Origin: Paenibacillus chitinolyticus NBRC 15660
Lineage (GTDB): Bacteria; Bacillota; Bacilli; Paenibacillales; NBRC-103111
DNA: 64,000 nt
Direction of reading: 5' to 3'
Assembly (NCBI RefSeq): GCF_000739915.1
Contig: NZ_BBJT01000005.1
Location: forward strand, 407,691 to 471,690
The first letter of the stretch is position 1; each line of letters starts with the position of its first letter. The notes beneath the pieces are model-generated. The model searched no databases. It had not been told where the DNA came from and worked only from the letters and a program-made list of their open reading frames with translations. A program made the translations under genes and the position numbers. Shown piece after piece: positions 51,547 through 60,231 of the stretch.

Positions 51547-52569
51547 TCAGTTCCGCCTGTAATACTCCAGCGCATCCGACAGGGACGTTTCGAAAGAAAT
51601 CCGCGCGGACCAGCCCAGCGCCTTCAAAGCCGAGACATCCACCGGTCTGACGGGATCCGGGCGCGGCTTGTTCTCGACCTCCAGAGGCAGCGCCGCCGGA
51701 CTCAGCGAACGGAAGACCGAGACGATCTCGCCCAGCGGACGAAGCCGCTCCGATCCGATGCGGTAGACCGCCCCCGGCTCGCCGTGGCCGAGAATGGTTT
51801 CATAGGCCGAGACCGCGTCCCGCACATCGAGGTAATCGCGCTCCTCGCCGAGGGACGACAGCCGGAACGGTTCCGACGGGCCGCCCTTCTCCAGGGCCGC
51901 GATTTTGCGGGCGAGCAGTCCGCAGATGCCGCCGGAAGGACCCGGGCCGACCAGATTGGACGGCAGCGCCACCATGATCTGCTGCGAGAACCACCGGTGC
52001 CAGGAGCGGGCGGCGTACAGCAGCAGCATTTTGCTGAAGCCGTACGGATGCGGGAGCGGCTCGCCGGGTTCCGCCGCCCCGAGCATGGAGCCCGCGACGA
52101 GAATCCGCGTGCCGGGCCGCGTACGCAGCGCTTCCAGCAGATACACGGAAGCCATCAGGTTCGCCTGCAGGAACGCAGCCGGGTCCTGCCACGATTCAGT
52201 GACGGAATTGCGCCCGGCCAGGTGGAGCACCCAGTCCGGACCGGTTTCCGCGACCAGCCTCTCCACGTCCTCACGCCGGGTCAAATCGCAGGCATAGAGC
52301 TTTCCGGCAGGCATGCCGGTGCCGGGCTTAGCGGACCCGGGCTCTTGCAGCACACTTGGCCCATTCGGCCCGGGCGGCACGCCTGAAACATCCTCGCGAT
52401 GCGGCACGACCGGCGCCTCCCCGTTTCCGGGCTTCGCGTGCGCCGGTCCCTCGTTTCGGACCACGGCGGCGACCTCGTAGCCCTTGGAAACAAAATAATC
52501 ACAGGCGGCGCGACCCGTAAACCCGCCCGCCCCGGTGATCAGGATTCGAGGCATTGCACACACATCCAT
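51547..52569 (-). CDS. NAD-dependent sugar epimerase/dehydratase
   Basis: A 340-residue extended SDR. ILITGAGGFTGRAA binds the nucleotide. Catalytic Tyr-x3-Lys is in HPYGFSKMLLLYAA. Substrate-side GEERDYLDVRDAVSAY is typical of GDP-mannose dehydratase/4-reductase-like enzymes. An insertion of about 35 residues (40-75, Pro/Gly-rich) follows the first strand. Start is ambiguous: the first ATG (52569) has AAGGA, while the fifth codon after it gives the canonical PRIL start. It overlaps the end of 52539. Confidence 0.8.
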   Translation of the reverse strand: MDVCAMPRILITGAGGFTGRAACDYFVSKGYEVAAVVRNEGPAHAKPGNGEAPVVPHREDVSGVPPGPNGPSVLQEPGSAKPGTGMPAGKLYACDLTRREDVERLVAETGPDWVLHLAGRNSVTESWQDPAAFLQANLMASVYLLEALRTRPGTRILVAGSMLGAAEPGEPLPHPYGFSKMLLLYAARSWHRWFSQQIMVALPSNLVGPGPSGGICGLLARKIAALEKGGPSEPFRLSSLGEERDYLDVRDAVSAYETILGHGEPGAVYRIGSERLRPLGEIVSVFRSLSPAALPLEVENKPRPDPVRPVDVSALKALGWSARISFETSLSDALEYYRRN

Positions 52570-53381
52570 TCATCCATTTCCTTGAGCATCGTTTCATACC
52601 CCGGAATGGCGTAGTTCAGATCGCCGCGCGTATTTTTAAGCGTCCGGTTCAATCGGACGGAAGCGTTTTTGCGCACCTCTAAATCCGTACGCCCGAACTG
52701 CTTGCGGAACAGATTCAGCAGCTCGTATTTGCTCACCTTGACGGGTGCCGTCAAATGTACGAGGCCCGTTAGTTCCGGACGCTGCAGCGCATGCTCGACA
52801 AATTTGGCGAGTTCCAGCGTCGTAACGCCGTTCCAGTAAGCTCTCGTGTAGCCGCCCACTTCTCCCTCCCGACTCAGGAACCACTGGAGAAGCCCGATGC
52901 CCGATTCTCGGATTTCAGGACCGATGATCGACGTGCGGATCGTCAGGTGCGGGGCCTTCCGGACCTCCCCAAGCGCCTTGGACCGCCCATATATACTGGT
53001 GCCGTCCGGCACGTCATCCTCCGTATGGTCCCCCCGGCGTCCCGAGAAGACACAGTCCGTGCTGATATGAATAAGCCGGCCCCCGGCTTCGAGGGCGGCT
53101 TCCGCCAGATCGTGCGGGAAAATCCCGTTGACGCGATAGGCGTTAACGGGGTCCGCTTCGGCAAACTGATTTAGCACACCGATACAGTTAATGACGGCAT
53201 CGGGACGGAACGTTGCGATAATGCCCCTGATCCGGGCCGTATCTCTGGCATCGGCAAGCAGCCCATCCCGGTCGCTCCCGTCCCGCGTTGTATAAGCGAC
53301 TTGAAATCCGGGCAGACGGCGCAAATACCGGACCATCACATGTCCCGCCATCCCCTGCCCGCCGGTGACGAGCAGCTTCAT
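52539..53381 (-). CDS. RmlD-like reductase of a UDP-deoxy-L-hexosamine pathway
   Basis: A 280-residue SDR of the RmlD type: KLLVTGGQGMAGHVMVRYLR, then INCIGVLNQFAEADP, HISTDCVFSG and YGRSKALGEV (catalytic Tyr/Lys). It sits between a CapE/WbjB-like 4,6-dehydratase and a WecB-like 2-epimerase. The order matches wbvB-wbvR-wbvD type sets. It is short, lacking the cupin extension of CapF/WbjC, which favours a WbvR-like reductase. Product by analogy: UDP-L-RhaNAc, epimerised to UDP-L-QuiNAc. Start overlaps the previous gene by four bases. Confidence 0.75.
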   Translation of the reverse strand: MKLLVTGGQGMAGHVMVRYLRRLPGFQVAYTTRDGSDRDGLLADARDTARIRGIIATFRPDAVINCIGVLNQFAEADPVNAYRVNGIFPHDLAEAALEAGGRLIHISTDCVFSGRRGDHTEDDVPDGTSIYGRSKALGEVRKAPHLTIRTSIIGPEIRESGIGLLQWFLSREGEVGGYTRAYWNGVTTLELAKFVEHALQRPELTGLVHLTAPVKVSKYELLNLFRKQFGRTDLEVRKNASVRLNRTLKNTRGDLNYAIPGYETMLKEMDEWMCVQCLES

Positions 53382-54364
53382 GCAAGAAAACCTCCTTTAA
53401 CGAGCAGAGCGCGGATCGCCTCTTTTTCCATCACATTGTCTTTGGACGAAAAACTGCTGATTTCCGCCTTGGGATAAGAAGCGTAGTGATCCTTGAGTCC
53501 GGGAATTTCAAGAGTCGGCAGAATGACCAGATATACCTCGTCGTAAAGAACCGTCGTCTGGCTTTCGAATTCCGTAAGCAAAATCTCGTGGATCTTCTCG
53601 CCGGGTCTCGTTCCGGTTTCCACGATGGCCACTCCCGTCTTGCCGGAAGCTTCGATAAGCACGTCGGCCAGATCGAGAATTTTGCAGGTCGGCATCGTCA
53701 TGACGAATATCTCGCCGCCCACACTTTCTTCCGAAGCTTTGAAAAGCAGGGATATCGCCTCTTCGAGCGTCAAGAAAAAGCGGGTCATGGCCTTATCCGT
53801 AATCGAAATCTGATTTTTCTCGTGGATCTGCTTGTGGAACAAATGAATCACGCTGCCGTTGGTTCCCAGCACGTTGCCGCCCCGGACACAGACAAACTTC
53901 GTATCCGTCCGCAAAAGGTTGGCTTGCACGATCAGCTTCTCCCCGATCGCTTTGGTCATACCGTAGAAGTTGGAAGGATTGGCCGCTTTGTCCGTCGAGA
54001 TGTAGATCACTTTCTTGACCTTGTTCTCAATAGCCGCCTCGATCACATACTGGGTGCCGACTACGTTGGTTTTGAGCGCTTCGTAGGGCTGCTCCTCGCA
54101 AACCGGAACGTGCTTGAGGGCGGCCAGATGGAACACATAATCCACCTCCTCCGTCGCGCGAATCAATGCTTCGCGGTCGCGGATATCCCCGATGCAGAAA
54201 CTGAGGCGGTTATCTTCAAAAGAGCGCTGCATCGCCACCTGAGTCGATTCGTTCCGGGAAAACACAATGATTTCCTTGGGGTCCTGAGGAAGAAGCTGCC
54301 GGATCAATTCGTAGCCCCAAGAACCGGTTCCTCCGGTTACCAATATCCTCGTATTACGAAACAT
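53378..54364 (-). CDS. UDP-GlcNAc 4,6-dehydratase/5-epimerase, CapE/WbjB/FnlA-like
   Basis: A 328-residue polysaccharide-biosynthesis SDR: TRILVTGGTGSWGYELIRQL at the nucleotide site, STDKAANPSNFYGMTKAIGE with a Tyr/Met-x-Lys catalytic region, and MTRFFLTLEEAISLL. These enzymes dehydrate UDP-GlcNAc at C4/C6 and invert C5. GGGAGGGA precedes the ATG at 54364. It belongs with the next and previous genes as the first step of an L-hexosamine pathway. Confidence 0.85.
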   Translation of the reverse strand: MFRNTRILVTGGTGSWGYELIRQLLPQDPKEIIVFSRNESTQVAMQRSFEDNRLSFCIGDIRDREALIRATEEVDYVFHLAALKHVPVCEEQPYEALKTNVVGTQYVIEAAIENKVKKVIYISTDKAANPSNFYGMTKAIGEKLIVQANLLRTDTKFVCVRGGNVLGTNGSVIHLFHKQIHEKNQISITDKAMTRFFLTLEEAISLLFKASEESVGGEIFVMTMPTCKILDLADVLIEASGKTGVAIVETGTRPGEKIHEILLTEFESQTTVLYDEVYLVILPTLEIPGLKDHYASYPKAEISSFSSKDNVMEKEAIRALLVKGGFLA

Positions 54365-55448
54365 GAAGGTTCCCTCCCAGTACATATTTCACGACTTTTG
54401 CCGATACGTCCGTGTCCAGATAGCCTTCCGGGCATTCCCATTCCCGGGGCATACCCGTCATCAGGCCGGTGGCGGATACAATCCGTTTCGCATCCAGTCC
54501 CGACACCACATTGCTGCCGCAGTCAATCGTCTCCGGCCGCTCGGTCGTCCGGCGCACGGTAACGGTAGGCACGTGGAAAATGCAGCACTCTTCCTGAACC
54601 GTCCCGCTGTCCGTCAGGACGCAGTCCGCATTCTTTTCCAGCTTCACGAAATCAAAAAATCCGAAAGGCTCGTGAAACTCGACCAGCGGATGAATACTCA
54701 GGCTGTCTTCCGCCTCCAGACGGGACTTGGTGCGGGGATGCAGGCTGCACAGGATGCGTTTGCCGAAGCGTTCCGCCACCCCGCTCAGGCCGTTCATGAT
54801 TTCGCGCAGATGAACGGGATGATCCACATTCTCCGCCCGGTGGATGGTTGCCGCGAAATACCCGCCCGGCGTCAGATTCAGACGCTCCAGCACGTCGCTT
54901 TTCTCGATTTGACCGCCGTAGTGCCGCAGCACCTCGTAGATCGGATTTCCGGTACGGACGATGCGCTGGCTAGGTACGCCCTCCCTGACAAGATGTTCTT
55001 TGCTCTGTTTCGTGTACGGCATATTTATCGTGGACACCGCATCGATAATGCGGCGGTTTTTCTCCTCGGGAACGGTCAGATCGTAGCAGCGGTTGCCCGC
55101 TTCCATATGAATGACGGGAATGCCCATTCTCTCGGCCAGTACCGCGCCCAGGGCGCTGTTCGTATCACCCAGCAGCAGGACACGGTCGGGCCGTTCCGTG
55201 TTCAGGATCGTCTCCAGCTCGCCGAACATCGTCGCAAGCTGCGCACCCAGAGACTGCTGCCGGTCCTGGAGCACATGATCAGGCTGCCGCAATCCGAGTT
55301 CCCGGAAGAACACGTCGCTGAGCGTATACGTAAAGTTCTGGCCCGTGTGCACCACGACATGTTTCTCCGCCAATTCGTCAAGCTTGCGCATGATCAGGCT
55401 CAGCCGGATAATTTCCGGCCGTGTGCCGAGCAACGTCACGATTTTCAA
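54354..55448 (-). CDS. WecB-like UDP-HexNAc 2-epimerase (CapG/WbjD/WbvD type)
   Basis: A 364-residue non-hydrolysing UDP-GlcNAc 2-epimerase family member: KIVTLLGTRPEIIRLSLIMR, HTGQNFTYTLSDVFF, HMEAGNRC, VLTDSGTVQEECCIF and TERPETID, all typical. Its role in this set is probably C2 epimerisation of the UDP-deoxyhexosamine. The start is TTG at 55448 with GGAAGGTGG upstream. It overlaps the dehydratase start by 11 bases, which makes a tight three-gene operon. Confidence 0.87.
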   Translation of the reverse strand: MKIVTLLGTRPEIIRLSLIMRKLDELAEKHVVVHTGQNFTYTLSDVFFRELGLRQPDHVLQDRQQSLGAQLATMFGELETILNTERPDRVLLLGDTNSALGAVLAERMGIPVIHMEAGNRCYDLTVPEEKNRRIIDAVSTINMPYTKQSKEHLVREGVPSQRIVRTGNPIYEVLRHYGGQIEKSDVLERLNLTPGGYFAATIHRAENVDHPVHLREIMNGLSGVAERFGKRILCSLHPRTKSRLEAEDSLSIHPLVEFHEPFGFFDFVKLEKNADCVLTDSGTVQEECCIFHVPTVTVRRTTERPETIDCGSNVVSGLDAKRIVSATGLMTGMPREWECPEGYLDTDVSAKVVKYVLGGNLHVS

Positions 55449-55527
55449 CGGTGCCACCTTCCTTCCGTGATAGGCTGATTGCCGCAGATCGGCTGCGGAC
55501 GGGCTGTCAGGCCGCCCCACGCAAGCT

Positions 55528-57210
55528 CTAGCGGCGGGCCTGCTTGGCGCCGGGGCGCCTCTTGCGCGCCGTGCGCACGCTCTTGCGGCGGGCTAGCTTG
55601 GCGCCGGGGCGCCTCTTGCGTGCCGTGCGCACGCTCTTGCGGCGGGCTAGCTTGGCGCCGGGGCGCCTCTTGCGCGCCGCGCGCACGCTCTTGCGGCGGG
55701 CTAGCTTGGCGCCGGGGCGCCTCTTGCGTGCCGCGCGCACGCTCTTGCGGCGGGCTAGCTTGGCGCCGGGGCGGGGCGGCGGTGCAGCTTCGTCCGGGAA
55801 GCTCAGGACCGTGCCGACAGGCCGGGAATCCAAGAGCGCCTTCGGAACCTTCACCACGCCCGCCCCGAGCCGCTGCCGCTGCGCTCCGGTCACCGGGTGA
55901 CGGATGCCGTCCCGCAGCAGGTAGAGGCCCGGCCGCCTCCCCCTGACGATAACCAGGGGCCCGGGCACGCCGTCAAGGACGGGCGGGACCTGCGGCTGCG
56001 GATTGTTTTGACGGGCCGCCAGCTTGTTTTCCAGTCTTGCCAGAAGATGCTCCTGTCTGGACCGGTAAGCCTCGATGCCGAAGACGCTCCGGACTGCGGA
56101 GAGGTTCAGTACCCCCGTCTGCATCCGCAGAAGCGGGTCCTCGACCAGCTCTCTCATCCGTGCCGCGAGCGTCCGGGTATCTCCTTTCGGCACAAGAAAA
56201 CGGGCATTCCCGGTATGCCCCAGAACTTCCCGCAGTCCGCCGGAATCGAAAGCGATCACCGGCTTGCCGAACATCATGCCTTCCAGCGCGGTCATGCCGA
56301 AGCCCTCTTCCGTCAAGCTCGGAACGACAACGAAATCCATGGCCGTATAGAGGGAGGCCACTTCTTTTTTAAACGCGGTCCAATGAAATCTTCCGCCGTA
56401 CCCCGAACGGACCGTCAAATCACGACAGTGCCGGTAAAAACCGGCGTCCGTCGGTTTTCCCGCTATCAGGTAACGAACATGAGGGTAAGCGGGACAAAGC
56501 TCCAACGCGGCCCCGATAAAGTGATCCAATCCCTTGAGCGGATAAATGTCCGAAGCGATATAGCCCGCCAGCACTTCGCCGCTGTCGATGCCGAATCCGG
56601 CTCTGCGCCTCTCGCGCAGCACGCTCCAGTCACCGCCCCCCATCGTTTCCTCATGCCAGGACGGATACATCACGATCTGCGATTCCGCCTCTCTGACGCC
56701 GAAAGGGGCTAAAGTCGCTTCCGAGATCCCCGCCACCAGATCCGCATGCCGGTGGATAAACTCCGCCGAAACCGGCGTGAAAGCCGTGTCCGTCATTTTT
56801 TCCGCAATCATCCAGAGCACCGGAATCCCGAGAGCCTTGGCCGCCACAGGGGGCAGTACGTTGACACATGTATTAGAGATGACCAGATCAGGTCGATATT
56901 GACCGAGCACGCGCAGCAATTTTGCCAAAGCCCCCGGCTCCCTGGCCGGCAGCCCATCCAGTTGTCCCGCAAGACCGGCATGCGGGGTGTACATCTCCCA
57001 CACGAGCGGGAACGGAACAACCAGGGTATAAATGCCGGCCGCCCGCGCCTGCCGGGAAAGAACACCTTCACCCGGTACGACCAGGATGCAGTCATGCCGT
57101 TCTTTCAGTTCCCGGGCCATGAAAAGCAGCAGCTTCTCGGCTCCGGTTATATGCTGTCTGGAGCACAAATGCGAGAACAGCATGATCCTCCGTCCATTCA
57201 TCGGATACAT
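55528..57210 (-). CDS. Family 4 glycosyltransferase with Arg/Lys repeat tail
   Basis: A 560-residue protein. Residues 1-400 are GT4: RIMLFSHLCSRQHITGAEKL, GYIASDIYPLKGLDHFIGAA, VVPSLTEEGFGMTALEGMMF (donor site) and KPVIAFDSGGLREVLG. A short beta-rich region (HPVTGAQRQRLGAGVVKV) precedes a tail of four 18-residue repeats (RRPGAKLARRKSVRAARK and variants) plus a partial unit. The ATG at 57210 lacks a close ribosome-binding site; a second ATG at 57201 is possible. A strong AAGGAGGTGAAC sits 20 bases further upstream. Confidence 0.85.
   Translation of the reverse strand: MYPMNGRRIMLFSHLCSRQHITGAEKLLLFMARELKERHDCILVVPGEGVLSRQARAAGIYTLVVPFPLVWEMYTPHAGLAGQLDGLPAREPGALAKLLRVLGQYRPDLVISNTCVNVLPPVAAKALGIPVLWMIAEKMTDTAFTPVSAEFIHRHADLVAGISEATLAPFGVREAESQIVMYPSWHEETMGGGDWSVLRERRRAGFGIDSGEVLAGYIASDIYPLKGLDHFIGAALELCPAYPHVRYLIAGKPTDAGFYRHCRDLTVRSGYGGRFHWTAFKKEVASLYTAMDFVVVPSLTEEGFGMTALEGMMFGKPVIAFDSGGLREVLGHTGNARFLVPKGDTRTLAARMRELVEDPLLRMQTGVLNLSAVRSVFGIEAYRSRQEHLLARLENKLAARQNNPQPQVPPVLDGVPGPLVIVRGRRPGLYLLRDGIRHPVTGAQRQRLGAGVVKVPKALLDSRPVGTVLSFPDEAAPPPRPGAKLARRKSVRAARKRRPGAKLARRKSVRAARKRRPGAKLARRKSVRTARKRRPGAKLARRKSVRTARKRRPGAKQARR
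55535..55780. repeat. 54-bp tandem repeats coding for the basic tail
   Basis: Four full units and a partial one, nearly identical in DNA (few substitutions such as GCC/ACC giving Ala/Thr). This high identity suggests recent slippage or recombination. The frame is kept, so the tail length can vary in multiples of 18 residues. Confidence 0.9.
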
Positions 57211-57428
57211 ACCTGCGGATCAGATATGGTGTTCACCTCCTTATCTGTGTGGGTAGTACAATATATTAGCGGGACATTCTACAAGGCACGACAGTTGAAC
57301 CCGTAGCATTCGTACAATTTGGAAAAACACAAGACGTTTTCACGAAAAATCGGCCTTCCTCATCCCGGGCGCCGCGGCGGGCATTACGCGCCTGCGCGGA
57401 AACGGGGCGGCTTGACGAAATCCGGCCG
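57211..57428. other. Upstream region of the GT4-tail gene
   Basis: It contains AAGGAGGTGAAC at about 57231-57242 but no good start at normal distance. No separate gene seen. Confidence 0.4.
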
Positions 57429-57478
57429 CAAAAAAGAGGCTGTCCCCAAGTCACTTTCGTAACTTTTGGGACAACCTC
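57429..57478 (-). terminator. Terminator of the basic GY-motif protein gene
   Basis: GAGG-TGTCCC and GGGACA-CCTC pair on the minus strand and six T residues follow. Confidence 0.75.
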
Positions 57479-57501
57479 CGGCGGGTATCCGCACCTGAAC
57501 G

Positions 57502-57834
57502 CTACCCGGCGGCCGCCTCTGCCAGAATATGCTCTCCGTCCGCCACGCCCTGGGAGAAGCCGGCCTGGAAACCCGAATCGTACCCTTCGTTAAATGCCTG
57601 ACTATGTGCGGCACCGACCGCGGTTCTGCGTCTCCCGGAAGCGGACAGGAGACGTTTTTTCCTCAGCCCTTTCCCCCGGCCGGCTTTCGCGCTTTTCTTC
57701 TTGCCTCCGATCCCCTTCGGGAGAACAACTCCCGCTTTCCTTCTTTTCGCGGCTGCCGTCCCGGATGCTTTCTTTAGCCCGGCCGTCCGCCTTTTTTTTA
57801 CCCGTGCCGATTTGGCTCCTGTCTTTTTGTTCAT
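57502..57834 (-). CDS. Small basic protein with C-terminal GY-x2-G-x3-G-x3-G motif
   Basis: A 110-residue protein. Residues 1-70 are Lys/Arg/Ala/Gly-rich (KKTGAKSARVKKRRTAGLKK), likely disordered. The C-terminal part has GYDSGFQAGFSQG, the same spacing as the N-terminal segments of both CgeB-like proteins just downstream. It could be a spore-coat or DNA/polymer-binding protein. GGGCGAGAG near the ATG is a weak ribosome-binding site. Not in a family that I recognise. Confidence 0.6.
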   Translation of the reverse strand: MNKKTGAKSARVKKRRTAGLKKASGTAAAKRRKAGVVLPKGIGGKKKSAKAGRGKGLRKKRLLSASGRRRTAVGAAHSQAFNEGYDSGFQAGFSQGVADGEHILAEAAAG

Positions 57835-57971
57835 GGTAGCTCTCGCCCCTTCCCCGCAAGTGATACGGGCAGGCGGCTGCCGCGCCTACGCGCTTCCTTC
57901 ACTATAGGCCGCTGCCGTCCCCGCCGCTTTCCGGTCGCGTCCCTATTGCACGCAAGGAATCTTCGGAAAAA

Positions 57972-59090
57972 TCAACCGAATACGACCCGGAACAACTCCG
58001 TCAGCCGGTTCGTAAATGTATGCTCCCTCATCGTCCTGCTCATTCCACGCAGGGCAATTTCCCTGCCTTCTTCCTCATGGGTCAGGTAATACTCCAACTT
58101 ATCGCGGAGCTCTGCCGCCGATCCGTAGGTCACGATTTCCGTGCCGATCTCGTAAAAACGGGACAGATCGTTCCGGATATCCGTCAGTTGAAGCACGCCG
58201 CAGGCCGAAATTTCGAACGTGCGCGGGTTGGGAGACACGGCTTGGATTCTGCGGCTGTTGTTGTTAAACTGTTCATCATCGTAGGCCCGATGCAGATTAA
58301 TAACGATTTTCGAGCCGTTGTAGTAATCGGCCGTTTCCTCGGGACCCATCCATTTGTTGAGATTAATTTTCCCGGACAATTTGGAATAGGCGGCGAGCCG
58401 ATCCCACCATAGGCCCGTAAAGTGAACGTCGTATTTAAGCAGCGTGGGCGTTATGGAATTAAAAATCTGGACCCGGTTCCAATACCCCGACCCTACGAAA
58501 CATGCTCCCCTGTTGTTCCCTGCCGCAACGGCTTTGGGACGGTACACGGAGGAGTCCACGGCAAGGGGCAGATAGTAAACGTTCGGACATCCGCTTTCGG
58601 CATAAAAGCTGACACAGTTCAGCTCTATCGTGAACACGTAGTCGAAAGACAGCGCCAGATTCAGCGTCACGTCCGTATAATACGGATCGTCCAGCAGCCA
58701 AACGGCGGTTTTGATTCCCCATTTGCGGATCAGCTCCAGCTGGTCCATGGGCAGCATCATCCCATCGAGCACCAGAACAAAGTCGGGCATTTCCCGGGCA
58801 ACCGTCAAGGCCAGATCCGGAACAGGCTGGGCAAAAACGAGTTCCCGCACCATCGGCCGTATCGTTTCGATAATCCCCGTATCCAGAGGGGAATAAGGAA
58901 GCCCTTTCCCGGACGTTACATAGAGTACTTTTTTATCCCAAAAAGCCGTGGGCGCAAGAGAAATCCGGTTCATAATCGATTCGCACCGGCCCAGCCGGTA
59001 ACCGGCCTGGGCGCCCAGGGCGTACCCTTTCTGCCAGTCTTCCGCTTGTTTTACCGCGAAAGAACGGCTTCTTTTGGACAGAGCAGCCAC
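57972..59090 (-). CDS. CgeB-family spore glycosylation protein, copy 2
   Basis: A 372-residue CgeB-type protein (GT-B-like, conserved DUF3880/glycosyltransferase-1-like arrangement). The N-terminus contains GYALGAQAGYRLG. Later: WLLDDPYYTDVTLNLALSFD, ACFVGSGYWNRVQIFNSI, KIVINLHRAYDD and PNPRTFEISACGVLQLTD. In Bacillus subtilis CgeB contributes to spore-surface maturation under sigma-K/GerE. The GTG at 59090 follows AAGGAGGTGGGG; an ATG seven codons earlier is weaker. It is related to the copy at 59119 and separated from it by 28 bases. Confidence 0.85.
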   Translation of the reverse strand: MAALSKRSRSFAVKQAEDWQKGYALGAQAGYRLGRCESIMNRISLAPTAFWDKKVLYVTSGKGLPYSPLDTGIIETIRPMVRELVFAQPVPDLALTVAREMPDFVLVLDGMMLPMDQLELIRKWGIKTAVWLLDDPYYTDVTLNLALSFDYVFTIELNCVSFYAESGCPNVYYLPLAVDSSVYRPKAVAAGNNRGACFVGSGYWNRVQIFNSITPTLLKYDVHFTGLWWDRLAAYSKLSGKINLNKWMGPEETADYYNGSKIVINLHRAYDDEQFNNNSRRIQAVSPNPRTFEISACGVLQLTDIRNDLSRFYEIGTEIVTYGSAAELRDKLEYYLTHEEEGREIALRGMSRTMREHTFTNRLTELFRVVFG

Positions 59091-59118
59091 CTGCCCCACC
59101 TCCTTCTGCAAATTCCGT

Positions 59119-60231
59119 CTAGCCGAAAACGATTTGAAGCAGTTGGCTAAGCCTTGCTTCGAAGCTGTGGCTTGCGCGCGTCCTCATCAACCCCCGGACG
59201 GCTATCTCTCTTCTTCTTTCCTCGTTCCGAAGGTAATAAAGCAGCTTGCCCGCACAGTCCTGCGGAGACGTGAACGTCTCTATTTCCGCACCCGGTGTAT
59301 ACAATTCCGCGAGATCCCCGCGCAAGTCCGTTAATTGAAACGAGCCGCAGGCCGCTATTTCATAGCTGCGCGGGTTGATGGAACCCGCCGGCAGCCCGAT
59401 TTTATTTTTACTGTACACGGGATCGAGGGGAGCCCGGTGCAGGTTTAATACGATTCTGGCGCCGTTATAATACTTCGCCGCTTCGTCCATCGGCTTCCAT
59501 CCCAGGTGAATGCCTCGGCGAAACTGCTTGTAGTGCTTCAGCCGGTCCCAGAGCGCCCCGATCAGCACCACTTTTCTCCCCGTCAGCGCGGGAGCCAGCG
59601 CATCGATAAAATCAATGCGGTTCGGAAAGGCGTTCCCGATAAAGCACACATCGCTAAGGTAGGACGGTTCCGCCGGCTGCGGGTAATAAATATGCCCGGC
59701 CGCGGCCAGAGGCAGATGGTACACGCGCTCGCACCCCAGGGACCGGTAGTACGCGACCGCATTGCGCTCATGAGTAAAAATGTAGTCGTAATGAGGCACA
59801 ATCGCCGGCGTGAGATCCATAAAATACGGATCGTCCGCGAACCAGATAGCCGTTCGGATGCCGAGCCCCCGGACTCCGTCCGCCTGGGCCAGATGATCCT
59901 CCGGGAACACATGGAGTCCGTTCAGCACCAGCATCATATCCGGCCTGGAGGCGGCGGCCGTCTGCAGCATGTGCTCCGGCGCGCACACGATAAGCTCCCG
60001 CGTCAAGGCCGCCAGCCCCTGCTGGATTCCCGCATCGATCGCTTCGAAACCCTGCTGGACAAACAGAACCCGCTTCTCGAAAAAACCGAAGGCCGGAGCG
60101 GGAAGCCGGTTCAGAACCGCCCGGGAGCTGCCGTATCGGCAGCCTTGTTCCCAGCCCCGGATGTACCCTTCGCTCCGGGCTTTCTCCGGCGTTTTCACGG
60201 GATGCCGGCCGCGTTTAACCCGTTTACGCAT
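59119..60231 (-). CDS. CgeB-family spore glycosylation protein, copy 1
   Basis: A 370-residue paralogue. It has a basic N-terminus (RKRVKRGRHPVK) and then GYIRGWEQGCRYG. Core segments AIWFADDPYFMDLTPAIVPH, VCFIGNAFPNRIDFIDAL, RIVLNLHRAPLD and INPRSYEIAACGSFQLTDLR match copy 2. It overlaps the end of the rmlD-like gene by eight bases, so CgeB and dTDP-sugar genes are one transcript. It is probably a glycosyltransferase using a dTDP-deoxyhexose, though donor use is unproven. Confidence 0.85.
   Translation of the reverse strand: MRKRVKRGRHPVKTPEKARSEGYIRGWEQGCRYGSSRAVLNRLPAPAFGFFEKRVLFVQQGFEAIDAGIQQGLAALTRELIVCAPEHMLQTAAASRPDMMLVLNGLHVFPEDHLAQADGVRGLGIRTAIWFADDPYFMDLTPAIVPHYDYIFTHERNAVAYYRSLGCERVYHLPLAAAGHIYYPQPAEPSYLSDVCFIGNAFPNRIDFIDALAPALTGRKVVLIGALWDRLKHYKQFRRGIHLGWKPMDEAAKYYNGARIVLNLHRAPLDPVYSKNKIGLPAGSINPRSYEIAACGSFQLTDLRGDLAELYTPGAEIETFTSPQDCAGKLLYYLRNEERRREIAVRGLMRTRASHSFEARLSQLLQIVFG

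Noticed and set aside
55535..55780. Regularly spaced repeats that could suggest a CRISPR array
   Set aside because: The units are contiguous without unique spacers, in frame with a protein tail, and no cas genes are near.
55479..55946. Long open frame on the plus strand through the 54-bp repeats
   Set aside because: It mirrors the repeat-coded basic tail of the minus-strand glycosyltransferase; the composition (CAPCARSCGGLAW repeats) and lack of ribosome-binding site mark it as a shadow.
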